Shown here piece by piece: positions 41,410 through 50,232 of a stretch of 50,232 nt of DNA. Position 1 is the stretch's first letter, and every line of letters starts with the position of its first letter. This DNA is from Schlegelella_A sp035995885 (lineage in GTDB: Bacteria > Pseudomonadota > Gammaproteobacteria > Burkholderiales > Burkholderiaceae_C), in assembly GCA_035995885.1 (NCBI GenBank), contig DASYKC010000084.1, positions 1 to 50,232 of the forward strand, written 5' to 3'. Both the position numbers and the translations under genes were made by a program. Under the pieces are notes generated by a model, which saw only the letters and a program-made list of their open reading frames with translations, did no database searches and was not told where the DNA came from.

Positions 41410-43878
41410 ATGCTGGATCAACTCCTCGCCGGCTATGCGGCGCCCGAGGGACGCTTCGACGAGCTCCTCGCCGCGCCGGGCCGCCCGCGCCCGCACTGGG
41501 ACGCTTTCCTGCGCGCGCTCGCCGAGCGCAACGAGCGCGAGGTGAGCGACACGCTCTCGCTCACCGAGCGGCAGATCCGCGAGCACGGCATCACCTACAA
41601 CGTCTATGCCGACGCGCAGGGCGTGCACCGGCCGTGGGAGGTCGATCCGATCCCGCTGGTCCTGCCCGCCGACGAATGGGCGACGATCGCCGCCGGCATC
41701 GAGCAGCGCGCCGACCTGCTCAACCGCGTCCTCGGCGACCTCTACGGCGCGCAGACGCTGCTGAAGAGCGGCGCGATCCCGCCGCCGGTGATCTTCGGCC
41801 ACCGCGGTTTCCTCTCCCCCGCCGAAGGCCTGCGGCCGAAGGGCGGCCGCCACCTGCTGCAATACGCCGCCGACCTGGCGCGCTCGCCCGACGGCCGCTG
41901 GTGGGTCGTCAACGACCGCACGCAGGCGCCTTCGGGCTCGGGCTACGCGCTCGAGAACCGGCTCGTCGTCGCGCGCGTCTTCCCGCAGATGTTCCGCGAG
42001 CTGCCGGTGCAGCACCTCGCCTCGTTCTTCGATGCCCTGCGCTCGTCGCTGCTGAGCTGGGCGCCGCGCGGCGACGGGCCGCCGCGGATCGTCCTGCTCA
42101 CGCCCGGGCCGTACAACGAGACCTACTTCGAGCATGCGCTGCTCGCCCGCTACCTCGGCTTCGCCCTCGTCGAAGGCAGCGACCTGACGGTGCGCGACGA
42201 CCGCGTCTGGCTGAAGACGATCGACGGCCTGCAGCGCGTCCACGCGATCGTGCGGCGCCAGGACGACGACTATTGCGATCCGCTCGAGCTGCGCTCGGAT
42301 TCCGCGCTCGGCGTCGCCGGCCTCACCGACGTCGCGCGGCGCGGCAACGTGCTCCTCGCCAACGCGCTCGGCTCGGGCGTGCTCGAGTCGGGCGCGCTCC
42401 TCGGCTACCTGCCGCGCCTCAGCCGCGAGCTGCTCGGCGAGCCGCTGCAGCTGCCGTCGATCGCGACCTGGTGGCTCGGCGAGCCGGCTGCCTTCGAAGA
42501 CGCCTGGCGCCGGCCCGAGCGGCTCATCGTCAAGCCGATCGAGCGCTCGCCGAACGAGCGGTCGATCGTCGTCGAGCACCTGTCGGCCGAGCAGCGCGAG
42601 GCGCTGCGCCAGCGCATCCTGCAGCGGCCGCATCACTTCGTCGCCCAGGAGTGGGTGCACGTCTCGCAGGCGCCGGTGCTCGAGGGAGCGGCGGTCGGCG
42701 AGCACTCGGCGCGCACCTTCGGTGCCCTGGCGGCGCGAACCGTCGGCCTGCGCGTCTTCGCCGTGGCGACGCCGAGCGGCTGGCGCGTCATGCCGGGCGG
42801 CCTGACGCGCGTTGCCGGCGACGAGGACTCGCCGGTGATCGCAATGCAGCGCGGCGGCCGCTCGAAGGACACCTGGGTCCTCGCCGATGGCCCCGTCAAT
42901 GCCGAGTTCTCGCTGCTGTCGACGACCGTCACCGCCGCGGACCTGGTCGGCGCCGATGCGACGCTCGCCTCGCGCGCCGCCGAGAACCTGTTCTGGTTCG
43001 GCCGTTACGGCGAGCGCTGCGACGCGACCGCGCGCCTGCTGCGCGTCGCCATCGGCCAGGTCCTCGACGACGCCGGCACGCACGTCGGCGCGCTGCCGAC
43101 CTGGGCCCTGGCCGAGCGGCTCGGCATCGTCGAGGCGAGCAAGAGCGCGGCACGGGCGCTGCGCCGCGCCGCGACGCATCCCGAAGGCGCGCTGGCGCAG
43201 CGCCTCGGCAGCCTCTCGCGCGTCGCCTTCAGCCTGCGCGACCGCATGTCGGTCGACCACTGGCGCACGCTCAACCGCCTGATCGGCGATCCGGCGCTGC
43301 AGCGCGAGCCGGCGCTGCCGATGACGCTGGTCTGGCTCGACCGCGCGATCACGTCGATGATGACGCTGTCGGGCTTCGTCGTCGACGGCATGACGCGCGG
43401 CATCGGCTGGCGCTTCGTCTCGATGGGCCGGCGCGTCGAGCGGCTGGCGACGATGTGCAGCACGCTGCAGGTGGCGATCGACGAAGGCCGCACGCACGAG
43501 CTCGACTGGCTCCTCGAGCTCGCCGACTCGAGCGTCACCTACCGCTCGCGCTACCTCGCCGCGCCGGAGTGGCTGCCGGTGCTCGACATGGTGATGCGCG
43601 ACGTCGCCAATCCGCGCTCGCTCGCCTTCCAGGCCAAGGGACTCGAGGACTTCATCGCCAGGCTCGAGTCGACGCACGGCGCCTTCGCGTCGGCGATCCT
43701 CGCGCCGGCCCATGCCGCGCTGCACGCGCTCGCGCCGGGCGACCTGCACCCGGAAAGCGAGCACCTCGCCGACGTGATCGGCCAGCTGCAGCGCGCCGCC
43801 TACGCGATCTCCGACGCGGCCTCGCTGAAGTTCTTCTCGCACGCGGTGCCGCGCAGCATGCTGCAGCTCGCCGCATGA
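41410..43878 (+). CDS. Fused circularly permuted ATP-grasp / alpha-E protein
   Basis: An 822-residue fusion: ATP-grasp-like residues 1 to about 500 and an alpha-E domain from about 517 (SRAAENLFWFGRYGERCDAT). It is a diverged paralogue of the pair at 35416-37943; matching landmarks fall at nearly the same residue numbers. VLLTPGPYNETYFEHALLA and VRRQDDDYCDPLELR are conserved, but the GVADDK motif is GVLESG here (about 322). The glycine-rich loop is VKPIERSPNERS (about 373), keeping Lys but losing the glycines. This may be a distinct specificity or a non-catalytic partner. ATG 41410 lies 20 bases after the previous stop without a clear ribosome-binding site. Confidence 0.9.
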   Translation: MLDQLLAGYAAPEGRFDELLAAPGRPRPHWDAFLRALAERNEREVSDTLSLTERQIREHGITYNVYADAQGVHRPWEVDPIPLVLPADEWATIAAGIEQRADLLNRVLGDLYGAQTLLKSGAIPPPVIFGHRGFLSPAEGLRPKGGRHLLQYAADLARSPDGRWWVVNDRTQAPSGSGYALENRLVVARVFPQMFRELPVQHLASFFDALRSSLLSWAPRGDGPPRIVLLTPGPYNETYFEHALLARYLGFALVEGSDLTVRDDRVWLKTIDGLQRVHAIVRRQDDDYCDPLELRSDSALGVAGLTDVARRGNVLLANALGSGVLESGALLGYLPRLSRELLGEPLQLPSIATWWLGEPAAFEDAWRRPERLIVKPIERSPNERSIVVEHLSAEQREALRQRILQRPHHFVAQEWVHVSQAPVLEGAAVGEHSARTFGALAARTVGLRVFAVATPSGWRVMPGGLTRVAGDEDSPVIAMQRGGRSKDTWVLADGPVNAEFSLLSTTVTAADLVGADATLASRAAENLFWFGRYGERCDATARLLRVAIGQVLDDAGTHVGALPTWALAERLGIVEASKSAARALRRAATHPEGALAQRLGSLSRVAFSLRDRMSVDHWRTLNRLIGDPALQREPALPMTLVWLDRAITSMMTLSGFVVDGMTRGIGWRFVSMGRRVERLATMCSTLQVAIDEGRTHELDWLLELADSSVTYRSRYLAAPEWLPVLDMVMRDVANPRSLAFQAKGLEDFIARLESTHGAFASAILAPAHAALHALAPGDLHPESEHLADVIGQLQRAAYAISDAASLKFFSHAVPRSMLQLAA

Positions 43879-44807
43879 GCGTCGACGGCATGGCGGCCGA
43901 TCCGGCATCGGTGGCCACCGCGGCAGCGGCGAGCGTCCGCTACGACGTCGAGCACGAGACGCGCTACGCGTATCGCGTTCCGGTGTCGCAGTCGTGGCAG
44001 CTGGCGCACCTCACGCCGTGCCGCCTGCCCTGGCAGCGGCTGGTCGCGCACGAGCTCGCGATCGAGCCGCCGCCCGACGAGCGCCACGAGATGCGCGACG
44101 CGTTCGGCAACAGCGTCACCCACTTCGGCGTCCACGGCCCGCATCCGCTGCTGCGGGTGCGGATGCTGTGCGAGGTCGAGATCTCCGATCGCCCCGACCC
44201 CGCCGTGCGGCCGGCGCTGGCGTGGGAGGCGGTGCTCGAGTCGCTCCTCGACGAGCCGGCGCAGGACGGCCTGCGCGCCGTGCGCATGGCCGAGCCGAGC
44301 ACGCTCGTGCCGTGGTCGGACGCCGCCCATGCCTACGCGGCGCCGAGCTTCGGCGCCGGCCGCGACTGGCTCGAGGCCGTCAGCGACGTCATGCGGCGCA
44401 TCCACGGCGATTTCGAGTTCGATCCCGAGACGACGACCGTGACGACCTCGGTCGACGAGGTGCTCGCGCAACGCAGCGGCGTCTGCCAGGACTTCGCCCA
44501 CGTCATGCTCGCCTGCCTGCGCAGCCACGGCCTGCCGGCGCGCTACGTCTCGGGCTACCTGCTGACGCAGCCGCCGCCGGGCCGGCCGCGCCTGCTCGGC
44601 GCCGATGCGTCGCACGCGTGGGTCGCGGCGTACTCGCCGAACCACGGCTGGGTCGAGCTCGATCCGACCAACGACACGCTCGCCGACCGGCGCTACATCA
44701 CGCTCGCCACCGGCGCCGACTTCGCCGATGTCGTGCCGCTGCGCGGCGTCATCCTCGGCGGCCGCGGCCAGACGATGAAGGTCGCGGTGAGCGTCGTGCC
44801 GCGCTAG
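43875..44807 (+). CDS. Transglutaminase-like protein (cysteine peptidase fold)
   Basis: A 310-residue protein of the Bact_transglu_N plus transglutaminase-core type. N-terminal EHETRYAYRVPVSQSWQLAH is the beta-rich prodomain. The catalytic triad is visible: Cys in RSGVCQDFAHVMLA (about residue 205), His in DASHAWVAAYSP (about 252), Asp in VELDPTNDT (about 269). In bacteria such domains often act as peptidases or amidases rather than cross-linkers. No signal peptide, so probably cytoplasmic. Its ATG overlaps the preceding stop as ATGA, tying it to the ATP-grasp cluster. Confidence 0.93.
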   Translation: MSVDGMAADPASVATAAAASVRYDVEHETRYAYRVPVSQSWQLAHLTPCRLPWQRLVAHELAIEPPPDERHEMRDAFGNSVTHFGVHGPHPLLRVRMLCEVEISDRPDPAVRPALAWEAVLESLLDEPAQDGLRAVRMAEPSTLVPWSDAAHAYAAPSFGAGRDWLEAVSDVMRRIHGDFEFDPETTTVTTSVDEVLAQRSGVCQDFAHVMLACLRSHGLPARYVSGYLLTQPPPGRPRLLGADASHAWVAAYSPNHGWVELDPTNDTLADRRYITLATGADFADVVPLRGVILGGRGQTMKVAVSVVPR

Positions 44808-44818
44808 CGGAAGGCGCG

Positions 44819-44838
44819 GCTCCCCCGGCCGCGGGAGC
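44819..44838 (+). terminator. Hairpin after the ATP-grasp cluster
   Basis: GCTCCC (44819-44824) and GGGAGC (44833-44838) form a six-pair stem over an eight-base GC loop, 12 bases after the stop. No T-tract, so it could be a Rho-dependent or weak terminator. A second small hairpin CCGCC/GGCGG lies at 44870-44882. Confidence 0.3.
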
Positions 44839-44937
44839 ACCTCGGAGGGCGCCGCGATCCGTCGCTTCCCCGCCTCCGGCGGATGGCGCGGTCGACGCCG
44901 CGACCCGAGACTGCGCGCATCGCCACGGAGGGCCGCC

Positions 44938-45195
44938 ATGCGGCAGGAATCACCCGAGCTCGCGCTCGTCGCCATCGCCACGCCAGGGCATCCTCAGCAC
45001 CCCGAGCGCGCCGCGCCGTTCGGCTGCTCGGGACCGGGCTGGTTCGATTCGAGCTGGGATCTGCACCGCGGCCTCGAGGTGCGCGAAGGCTGGTCCGACG
45101 ACGACCGCGTGCGCGGCTGGATCGAGGATTTTCTCTGCGCTCAGCGCGCCGTCGGCCGCACCGCTTCGCCGAGCGCGAGCACCGCCATCGCGTAG
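44938..45195 (+). CDS. Small conserved-looking protein, unknown function
   Basis: An 85-residue ORF with a ribosome-binding-like GGAGG shortly before the ATG. The central CGSGPGWFDSSWDLHRGLEV-type region (here GCSGPGWFDSSWDLHRG then LEVREGWSDD) resembles short betaproteobacterial proteins with a GWFDSS(W/F)DL motif that I believe are widespread but uncharacterised. The last 18 codons overlap the 3' end of the convergent lytic transglycosylase gene and are Ala/Ser-rich, so the ancestral stop may have been lost. No signal peptide. Confidence 0.6.
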   Translation: MRQESPELALVAIATPGHPQHPERAAPFGCSGPGWFDSSWDLHRGLEVREGWSDDDRVRGWIEDFLCAQRAVGRTASPSASTAIA

Positions 45196-46223
45196 TAGCT
45201 CGACCAGTTGTAGCGCGTCAACGCATAGAAGTTGGTCGTGCCGGCGACGTAGGTCGGCGCCGCGTCGCCGTTCTGCAGCTCGACGAGCGCGAGCAGGCTG
45301 TCGACCGCCAGCGCGGCGTCGGGCAGGCGGGCGCCGCGCTCGATCATCTCGGCGGCGCTGAAGGTCGGCACGATGTCGGGGGCGAGCAGGAAGGCGCGGT
45401 CGCTGGTCTCGGTCGGCGCCCGGACGTCGTCGAAGCGCGCCGGCAGGCCGCGCTTCCAGCCGAACTCGGCGAGGTAGTTGGCGACGCTGCCGATGACGTC
45501 GGCGGCGCTCGCGTGCAGGTCGACGTGGCCGTCGCCGTCGAAGTCGACCGCGTACTTGTTGAAGCTCGACGGCATGAACTGCGCCATGCCGAGCGCGCCG
45601 GCGTAGCTGCCGCGCCAGGCGAGCGGATCGACGCCTTCGCTCCTGCAGAGGACGAACCAGCTCTCGAGCTCGTCCCTGAAGAAGGCGCTGCGGTCCTTGC
45701 GGCCGCTCGGGAAATCGAAGGCCAGCGTCGCCAGCGCGTCGATGACGCGGAAGTTGCCCATCTGCCGGCCGAAGATCGACTCGACGCCGACGATGCCGAC
45801 GACGATCTCGGGCGGCACGCCGTAGATCTCTTCGGCCTGCGCGAGCCAGCGCTCGTTGGCGCGCCAGAAGGCCGTGCCGGCGCGGATCCGGATCGGCTCG
45901 ACGAAGCGGGCGCGATAGGCGGCCCAGTTCTTCGCCGTGCCCGCCGTCGGCGGCATGATGTAGCGCGTCACGACCGGAATGAAGCGTGCCTGCGCGAGCG
46001 TCTGTCGCACCCAGTCGGGATCGAGGTCGCGACGCTCGGCGATCTCGACGGCGAAGCGGGCGACGTCGTCGCGGGTTCCGTAGGTGACGGCATCGGGCGC
46101 GTTGTCGTCGAGGAGCGCGACCTGGTTCGCGCCGGCGCCTTTCGCCTTTCTGCTCGCCGCGCCGGCGCTCGCGGCGAGGAGCCAGGCGAAGGGGCCGACG
46201 ACGATCTCGCGACGAAGGGTCAT
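45141..46223 (-). CDS. Lytic murein transglycosylase (MltB-type)
   Basis: Periplasmic enzyme cleaving peptidoglycan glycan strands with formation of 1,6-anhydro-muramic acid. The 360 residues start with an export signal (IVVGPFAWLLAASAGAAS). The catalytic Glu lies in GIVGVESIFGRQMGNFRVID, and GALGMAQFMPSSFNKYAVDF and DGDGHVDLHASAADVIGSVA are classic MltB motifs. There is no lipobox Cys, so it would be a soluble periplasmic form rather than a lipoprotein. Overlaps the small convergent ORF by 55 bases. Confidence 0.93.
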   Translation of the reverse strand: MTLRREIVVGPFAWLLAASAGAASRKAKGAGANQVALLDDNAPDAVTYGTRDDVARFAVEIAERRDLDPDWVRQTLAQARFIPVVTRYIMPPTAGTAKNWAAYRARFVEPIRIRAGTAFWRANERWLAQAEEIYGVPPEIVVGIVGVESIFGRQMGNFRVIDALATLAFDFPSGRKDRSAFFRDELESWFVLCRSEGVDPLAWRGSYAGALGMAQFMPSSFNKYAVDFDGDGHVDLHASAADVIGSVANYLAEFGWKRGLPARFDDVRAPTETSDRAFLLAPDIVPTFSAAEMIERGARLPDAALAVDSLLALVELQNGDAAPTYVAGTTNFYALTRYNWSSYYAMAVLALGEAVRPTAR

Positions 46224-46280
46224 GACGAGGCGGTCACTCTCGAAAAGGGTCGCCGGCGCACGGCGCGCCGGCGTCGATTA

Positions 46281-48371
46281 TCAAGTCCCGCGCGCGCGCA
46301 GGCGTCGCGCCTGCTGGCTGAAGTCGCGCGTCATCGCCGGATCGGGCCGGCGTGCGGCGGCACGGCCGTAGCGACGCGCCTCGAGCGCATCGAGCAACGC
46401 GGCGAGCGGCTCGCCGGCGCCGCCGAGATGTTCGCGAACGCGCGCGGCGAGGGCGCGCGGCGGCACGTGCGGCGCCGCCGCGACGCCGAGCGGCCGGAGC
46501 GCCCGCTTCATCCGCTCGAGCTGGCGCACCCAGGGGTCGACGCGATGGCGATCGAGCCAGGCCCAGATCGCGCCGGCGAGCGCCAGGCCGCTCAGCGTGC
46601 CGACGAGGAGAAGGGCGAGGTCCTCCCAGGTCGGCGCGACGAAGCCGATCTGCTTCAGCACGTCAAGCTGCTGGCCGCGCGAGTAGTTGAGCACCCACTG
46701 GTTCCAGCGGTTGTTGACCACCTCGAGGGCGCCGCGCAGCTGCGCGAGCAGCTGCGGGCTGACCGCGTCGAGCGTGCCGACGACGAAGCCGGGCTGCGGC
46801 GCGAGCCGGCTGCTGCGGCCGATGCGATCGGGCGCGACCGCGCCGGTCGGATCGGCGCGGATCCAGCCCGTTCCCGGCTGCCAGTATTCGGCCCAGGCGT
46901 GCGCCGAGCTCTGGCGCACGACGTAGTAGCCGTCGATGGCGGGAAGGTCGGTGCCCTGGTAGCCGGTGACGATGCGCGCCGGCACGCCGGCGGCGCGCAT
47001 GACGACGACGAAGGCGGCGGCGAAGTGCTCGCAGAAGCCCTCCTTGCGATCGAGCCAGAACTCGTCGACGCCGTTGCGGCCGTAGTCGCCGGGGACGAGC
47101 GTGTAGCTGTAGCCCTGGGTGCGGATGTGCTGGAGGACGTCCTGGGCGAGCCGCGTCGCGGTCGCGCCGCGGCGCGAGCGATCGTCGCGGAACGCGCGCG
47201 CCCACGCCACCGTGCGCGGATTGAATCCGGGCGGCAGCTCGAGGCTGTCCTGGATCTCGCCGGCGCGGCGCGGCGCGCCGAGGACGAAGCGCGTGCTGGC
47301 GACGGCCTTGAAGCGCAGCCGCTCGAGGATCGGCTTGTCGGCGAGCCACTGCAGGTCGTCGCGGGGGACGATGCGATAGCTGTCGACGACCTCGACGTCG
47401 GTGGTCGCTTCGAGGAGCGGCACCGAGGCGAGCCGGAGCGGCTCGAGCGTGACCTCGTAGGTCAGCGGCGTGCCGCTCGTGCGCAGCGCCGGCGGCCGCG
47501 ACGGCAGCGTCGCCGGCGCGAACGGCAGGCCGAGCGGCGTCCACTCGTTGCCGTCGAAGCGGGTCAGCACCGGGCCGCGGAAGTACATCTCGGGCGGCGC
47601 CGGCGCCGGCCCGTCGAAACGGATCCGCATCGCCACCGAATCGTCGCGAACGACCTCGGTCATCGAGCCCATCTTCAGCGTGTTCGAGAGGCCGGTCTTC
47701 GAGATACCGTCCTGCGGCACGCCCCAGAGCGGGCCGATGCGCGGGAAGAGCAGGAAGAGAAGCGCCATCACCGGCGCGCCGAGCAGCGCGGTGCGCGCCG
47801 CCAGCCCGCCGGCCTGCTTCAGGCTCGGCTGGCCGACCGGCATGTGGGCGAGGACGACGGCGGTGAGCAGGCCCCAGACCGAGACCAGCATCGCCGCCGC
47901 AACGACGAGCGACTGCGAGTAGAGGAAGTGGGTGAGGATGATGAAGAAGCCGAGGAAGAAGACGACGAATGCGTCGCGCCGCGCGCGCAGCTCGAGCGTC
48001 TTCAGCGCCATCAGGGCGACGGCGAGGGTGACGCCGGGCTCCTTGCCGAGCAGCGTCCGGTACGACCACCAGGTGAGGCCGAGGGCGACGACGAGCACGC
48101 CGATCAGGATCCAGCGGCTCGGCAGCGCCGCGTTGACGAGCGCGAGCCGGCCGCGCCAGACGAGGACGATCGCCGTCAGGACGATCGCCCACGCCGGCAG
48201 GTGCGACGCATGCGGCAGCACCGTCCAGGCGATCACGGCGAGGAGGAAGAGCGTGTCGCGGGCTTCGCGCGGCAGGCGTCGCCAGCCGGGCCAGCTCGGC
48301 ACGACGCGACGGACCGCATCGAGGGCCGCCGCCGCGGTCGGCAGCGAACGAAGCGAGGCGTCGAGCTTCAC
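46281..48371 (-). CDS. tgpA: TgpA-type membrane transglutaminase
   Basis: A 696-residue membrane protein of the TgpA family (DUF3488, transglutaminase core, DUF4129). About seven N-terminal helices include WTVLPHASHLPAWAIVLTAI-type and FFLGFFIILTHFLYSQSLVV segments. The periplasmic core has Cys in KEGFCEHFAAAFVVVMR (about 445), His in SSAHAWAEYWQPG (about 489) and Asp in IRADPTGAVAP (about 506). A final helix (about 600) precedes a cytoplasmic tail. In Pseudomonas aeruginosa the homologue is essential; its substrate is unsettled. GTG (48369-48371) overlaps the DUF58 stop as GTGA; a second GTG nine bases upstream adds VAF. Confidence 0.92.
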   Translation of the reverse strand: MKLDASLRSLPTAAAALDAVRRVVPSWPGWRRLPREARDTLFLLAVIAWTVLPHASHLPAWAIVLTAIVLVWRGRLALVNAALPSRWILIGVLVVALGLTWWSYRTLLGKEPGVTLAVALMALKTLELRARRDAFVVFFLGFFIILTHFLYSQSLVVAAAMLVSVWGLLTAVVLAHMPVGQPSLKQAGGLAARTALLGAPVMALLFLLFPRIGPLWGVPQDGISKTGLSNTLKMGSMTEVVRDDSVAMRIRFDGPAPAPPEMYFRGPVLTRFDGNEWTPLGLPFAPATLPSRPPALRTSGTPLTYEVTLEPLRLASVPLLEATTDVEVVDSYRIVPRDDLQWLADKPILERLRFKAVASTRFVLGAPRRAGEIQDSLELPPGFNPRTVAWARAFRDDRSRRGATATRLAQDVLQHIRTQGYSYTLVPGDYGRNGVDEFWLDRKEGFCEHFAAAFVVVMRAAGVPARIVTGYQGTDLPAIDGYYVVRQSSAHAWAEYWQPGTGWIRADPTGAVAPDRIGRSSRLAPQPGFVVGTLDAVSPQLLAQLRGALEVVNNRWNQWVLNYSRGQQLDVLKQIGFVAPTWEDLALLLVGTLSGLALAGAIWAWLDRHRVDPWVRQLERMKRALRPLGVAAAPHVPPRALAARVREHLGGAGEPLAALLDALEARRYGRAAARRPDPAMTRDFSQQARRLRARGT

Positions 48372-49353
48372 GAATGCCACAGGGCGAGCGACTCGAGGCA
48401 GTGCGTCCGTTGCGCCTCGCCGTCGCCGGCCTCGATCTCGAGGCCGGGCAGGCGCAGGCCATAGTCGGCGTCGGCGCGATGCGCGGCGAGCGTCCATGCC
48501 GCCAGGCGCGACAGGCGCGCCTCGGCCGCGAGCGGCCCGCATGCCGACCAGTCGAGCCAGAGCTCCTGGCGCGCCGAGGTGCTGGTGTCGCGGCTGACCA
48601 GCTCGGCGCCGGTCTCGAGCGCCTGCGCCGCCTTCTTCCAGGCGATCAGCTTGAGCGGATCGCCGCGCCGGTAGGCGCGAACGCCTTCGACCTCGCCGCC
48701 TTCGCTGCGCCTCGCGACGGTCGCGCCGCCGGCGACCGGCCGCGCCGCCGGCAGCGCCGGCGCGTCGACCTCGACGCGCGGATAGACGAGCAGCTGCGCC
48801 AGCGGCCGCCACACGGTCCAGGCGCGGAACAGGCCGAGCGGAAAGCGGGTCTCGGCCGAGAGCGTCGGCACGTCGTGACGGCCGCGCGTGGCGGGAACGA
48901 AGCTGACGTGCGCGGTCGCCTGGCCGCCGGCGGGAACGTTGGTCCATGCCAGGGTCGACGGCGGCGCGTCGAGCAGGCGCAGGCCGACGCCGAAGCGCGG
49001 CGACGACGGGCTCGACATGACGACGTCGAGCACCGCGGGGCTGCCCGCGAACGTCGGGCCGACCGGCCGCAGGTGCAGCGTCAGGCCGCGCAGCGTGCCG
49101 TGCGTGATGTGCATCGAGACGATGCCGCTGCCGGCGAGCAGGAAGGTCAGGACGAAGCCGAGGTTGAGCTGATAGTTGACCGAGGCGAGGAGGAGGACGA
49201 TGAGCGTCAGCCCGAACATCCAGCCGGCGCGGGTCGGCAGGATGTAGATGTTGCCCTGCGTCAGAAGCTGCGTGTCGCTGCGCGGCAGCCGCGCCGTCAG
49301 CCAGCGGCGGACGCGCGCGCGCACGTTCCACGGCGCGGCGAGCGACGCGGCGT

Positions 49354-49357
<4 letters not shown>
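48368..49357 (-). CDS. DUF58 domain protein
   Basis: A 329-residue membrane-anchored protein. Two helices (about residues 45-80) are followed by a beta-rich region and the DUF58 signature GVRAYRRGDPLKLIAWKKAA (about 224-243). DUF58 is related to von Willebrand factor A domains and is generally encoded next to MoxR AAA ATPases, thought to work as a chaperone-like pair with membrane or periplasmic clients. The start overlaps the MoxR stop and its stop overlaps tgpA, so all three are translated together. Confidence 0.92.

Positions 49358-50232
<875 letters not shown>

Noticed and set aside
44883..48464. 1193-codon open frame on the plus strand
   Set aside because: Antisense to mltB and tgpA, both of which have full catalytic motifs. 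The translation is Arg/Asp/Glu-rich repeat-like noise.

Overview
The window reads as a stretch of chromosome from a very GC-rich (by eye about 70%) Gram-negative bacterium. BamC, DsbB, MltB, a TgpA-type transglutaminase, an RND pump and the overall protein character fit a betaproteobacterium, probably Burkholderiales-like; this is inference from protein features, not a measured phylogeny. Genes are packed tightly, many stop/start pairs overlap as ATGA, and no gap between genes exceeds 300 bases. I see no rRNA, tRNA, insertion sequence, prophage, CRISPR array or integron.

Layout. 1-4901 (+): truncated alaS, then folB, a RibD-C/DHFR-like reductase, a GNAT enzyme and a secreted dienelactone-hydrolase-like protein, in one overlapping run. 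4921-5886 (-): an EgtD-like histidine methyltransferase without an adjacent EgtB. 5961-14308 (+): a TlpA-like thioredoxin, coaBC, dut, a 14-TM MFS pump, then an RND adaptor and pump. 14357-16551: an SlyD-type FKBP divergent from a RoxA-type ribosomal oxygenase, whose gene overlaps a conserved protein of unknown function. 16693-16959: a small lipoprotein with a structured leader and a strong terminator. 17037-19978 (-): dapA-bamC-MBL hydrolase operon. 20003-22890 (-): a methyltransferase, a 40-residue membrane peptide, an MFS transporter and an aldo/keto reductase. 22987-30191 (+): parE and parC, separated by a PH-like membrane protein, a GNAT enzyme and an acyl-CoA synthetase. 30200-32887 (-): ridA, dsbB, an ECF42-type sigma factor and its DGPF (YCII) partner, with a matching sigma promoter in the gap between the last two. 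32933-35356 (+): comEC.

35416-44807 (+) is the most interesting region. It is a five-gene run: circularly permuted ATP-grasp, alpha-E protein, a 1131-residue transglutaminase/DUF2126 amidoligase fusion, a second ATP-grasp/alpha-E fusion with altered nucleotide-binding motifs, and a stand-alone transglutaminase-fold protein. As far as I know this combination has been predicted from comparative genomics to make or modify peptides by ATP-dependent ligation, but its substrate and product are unknown. It is followed by a small conserved ORF, a lytic transglycosylase (-), and a MoxR-DUF58-TgpA module (-) that carries a third transglutaminase-fold protein and runs off the right edge.

Regulation. 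Several first genes of transcription units have a -10-like hexamer only 5-11 bases before the start codon and no Shine-Dalgarno sequence, suggesting leaderless mRNAs. Others (the lipoprotein, acyl-CoA synthetase, first ATP-grasp and sigma genes) have clear ribosome-binding sites.
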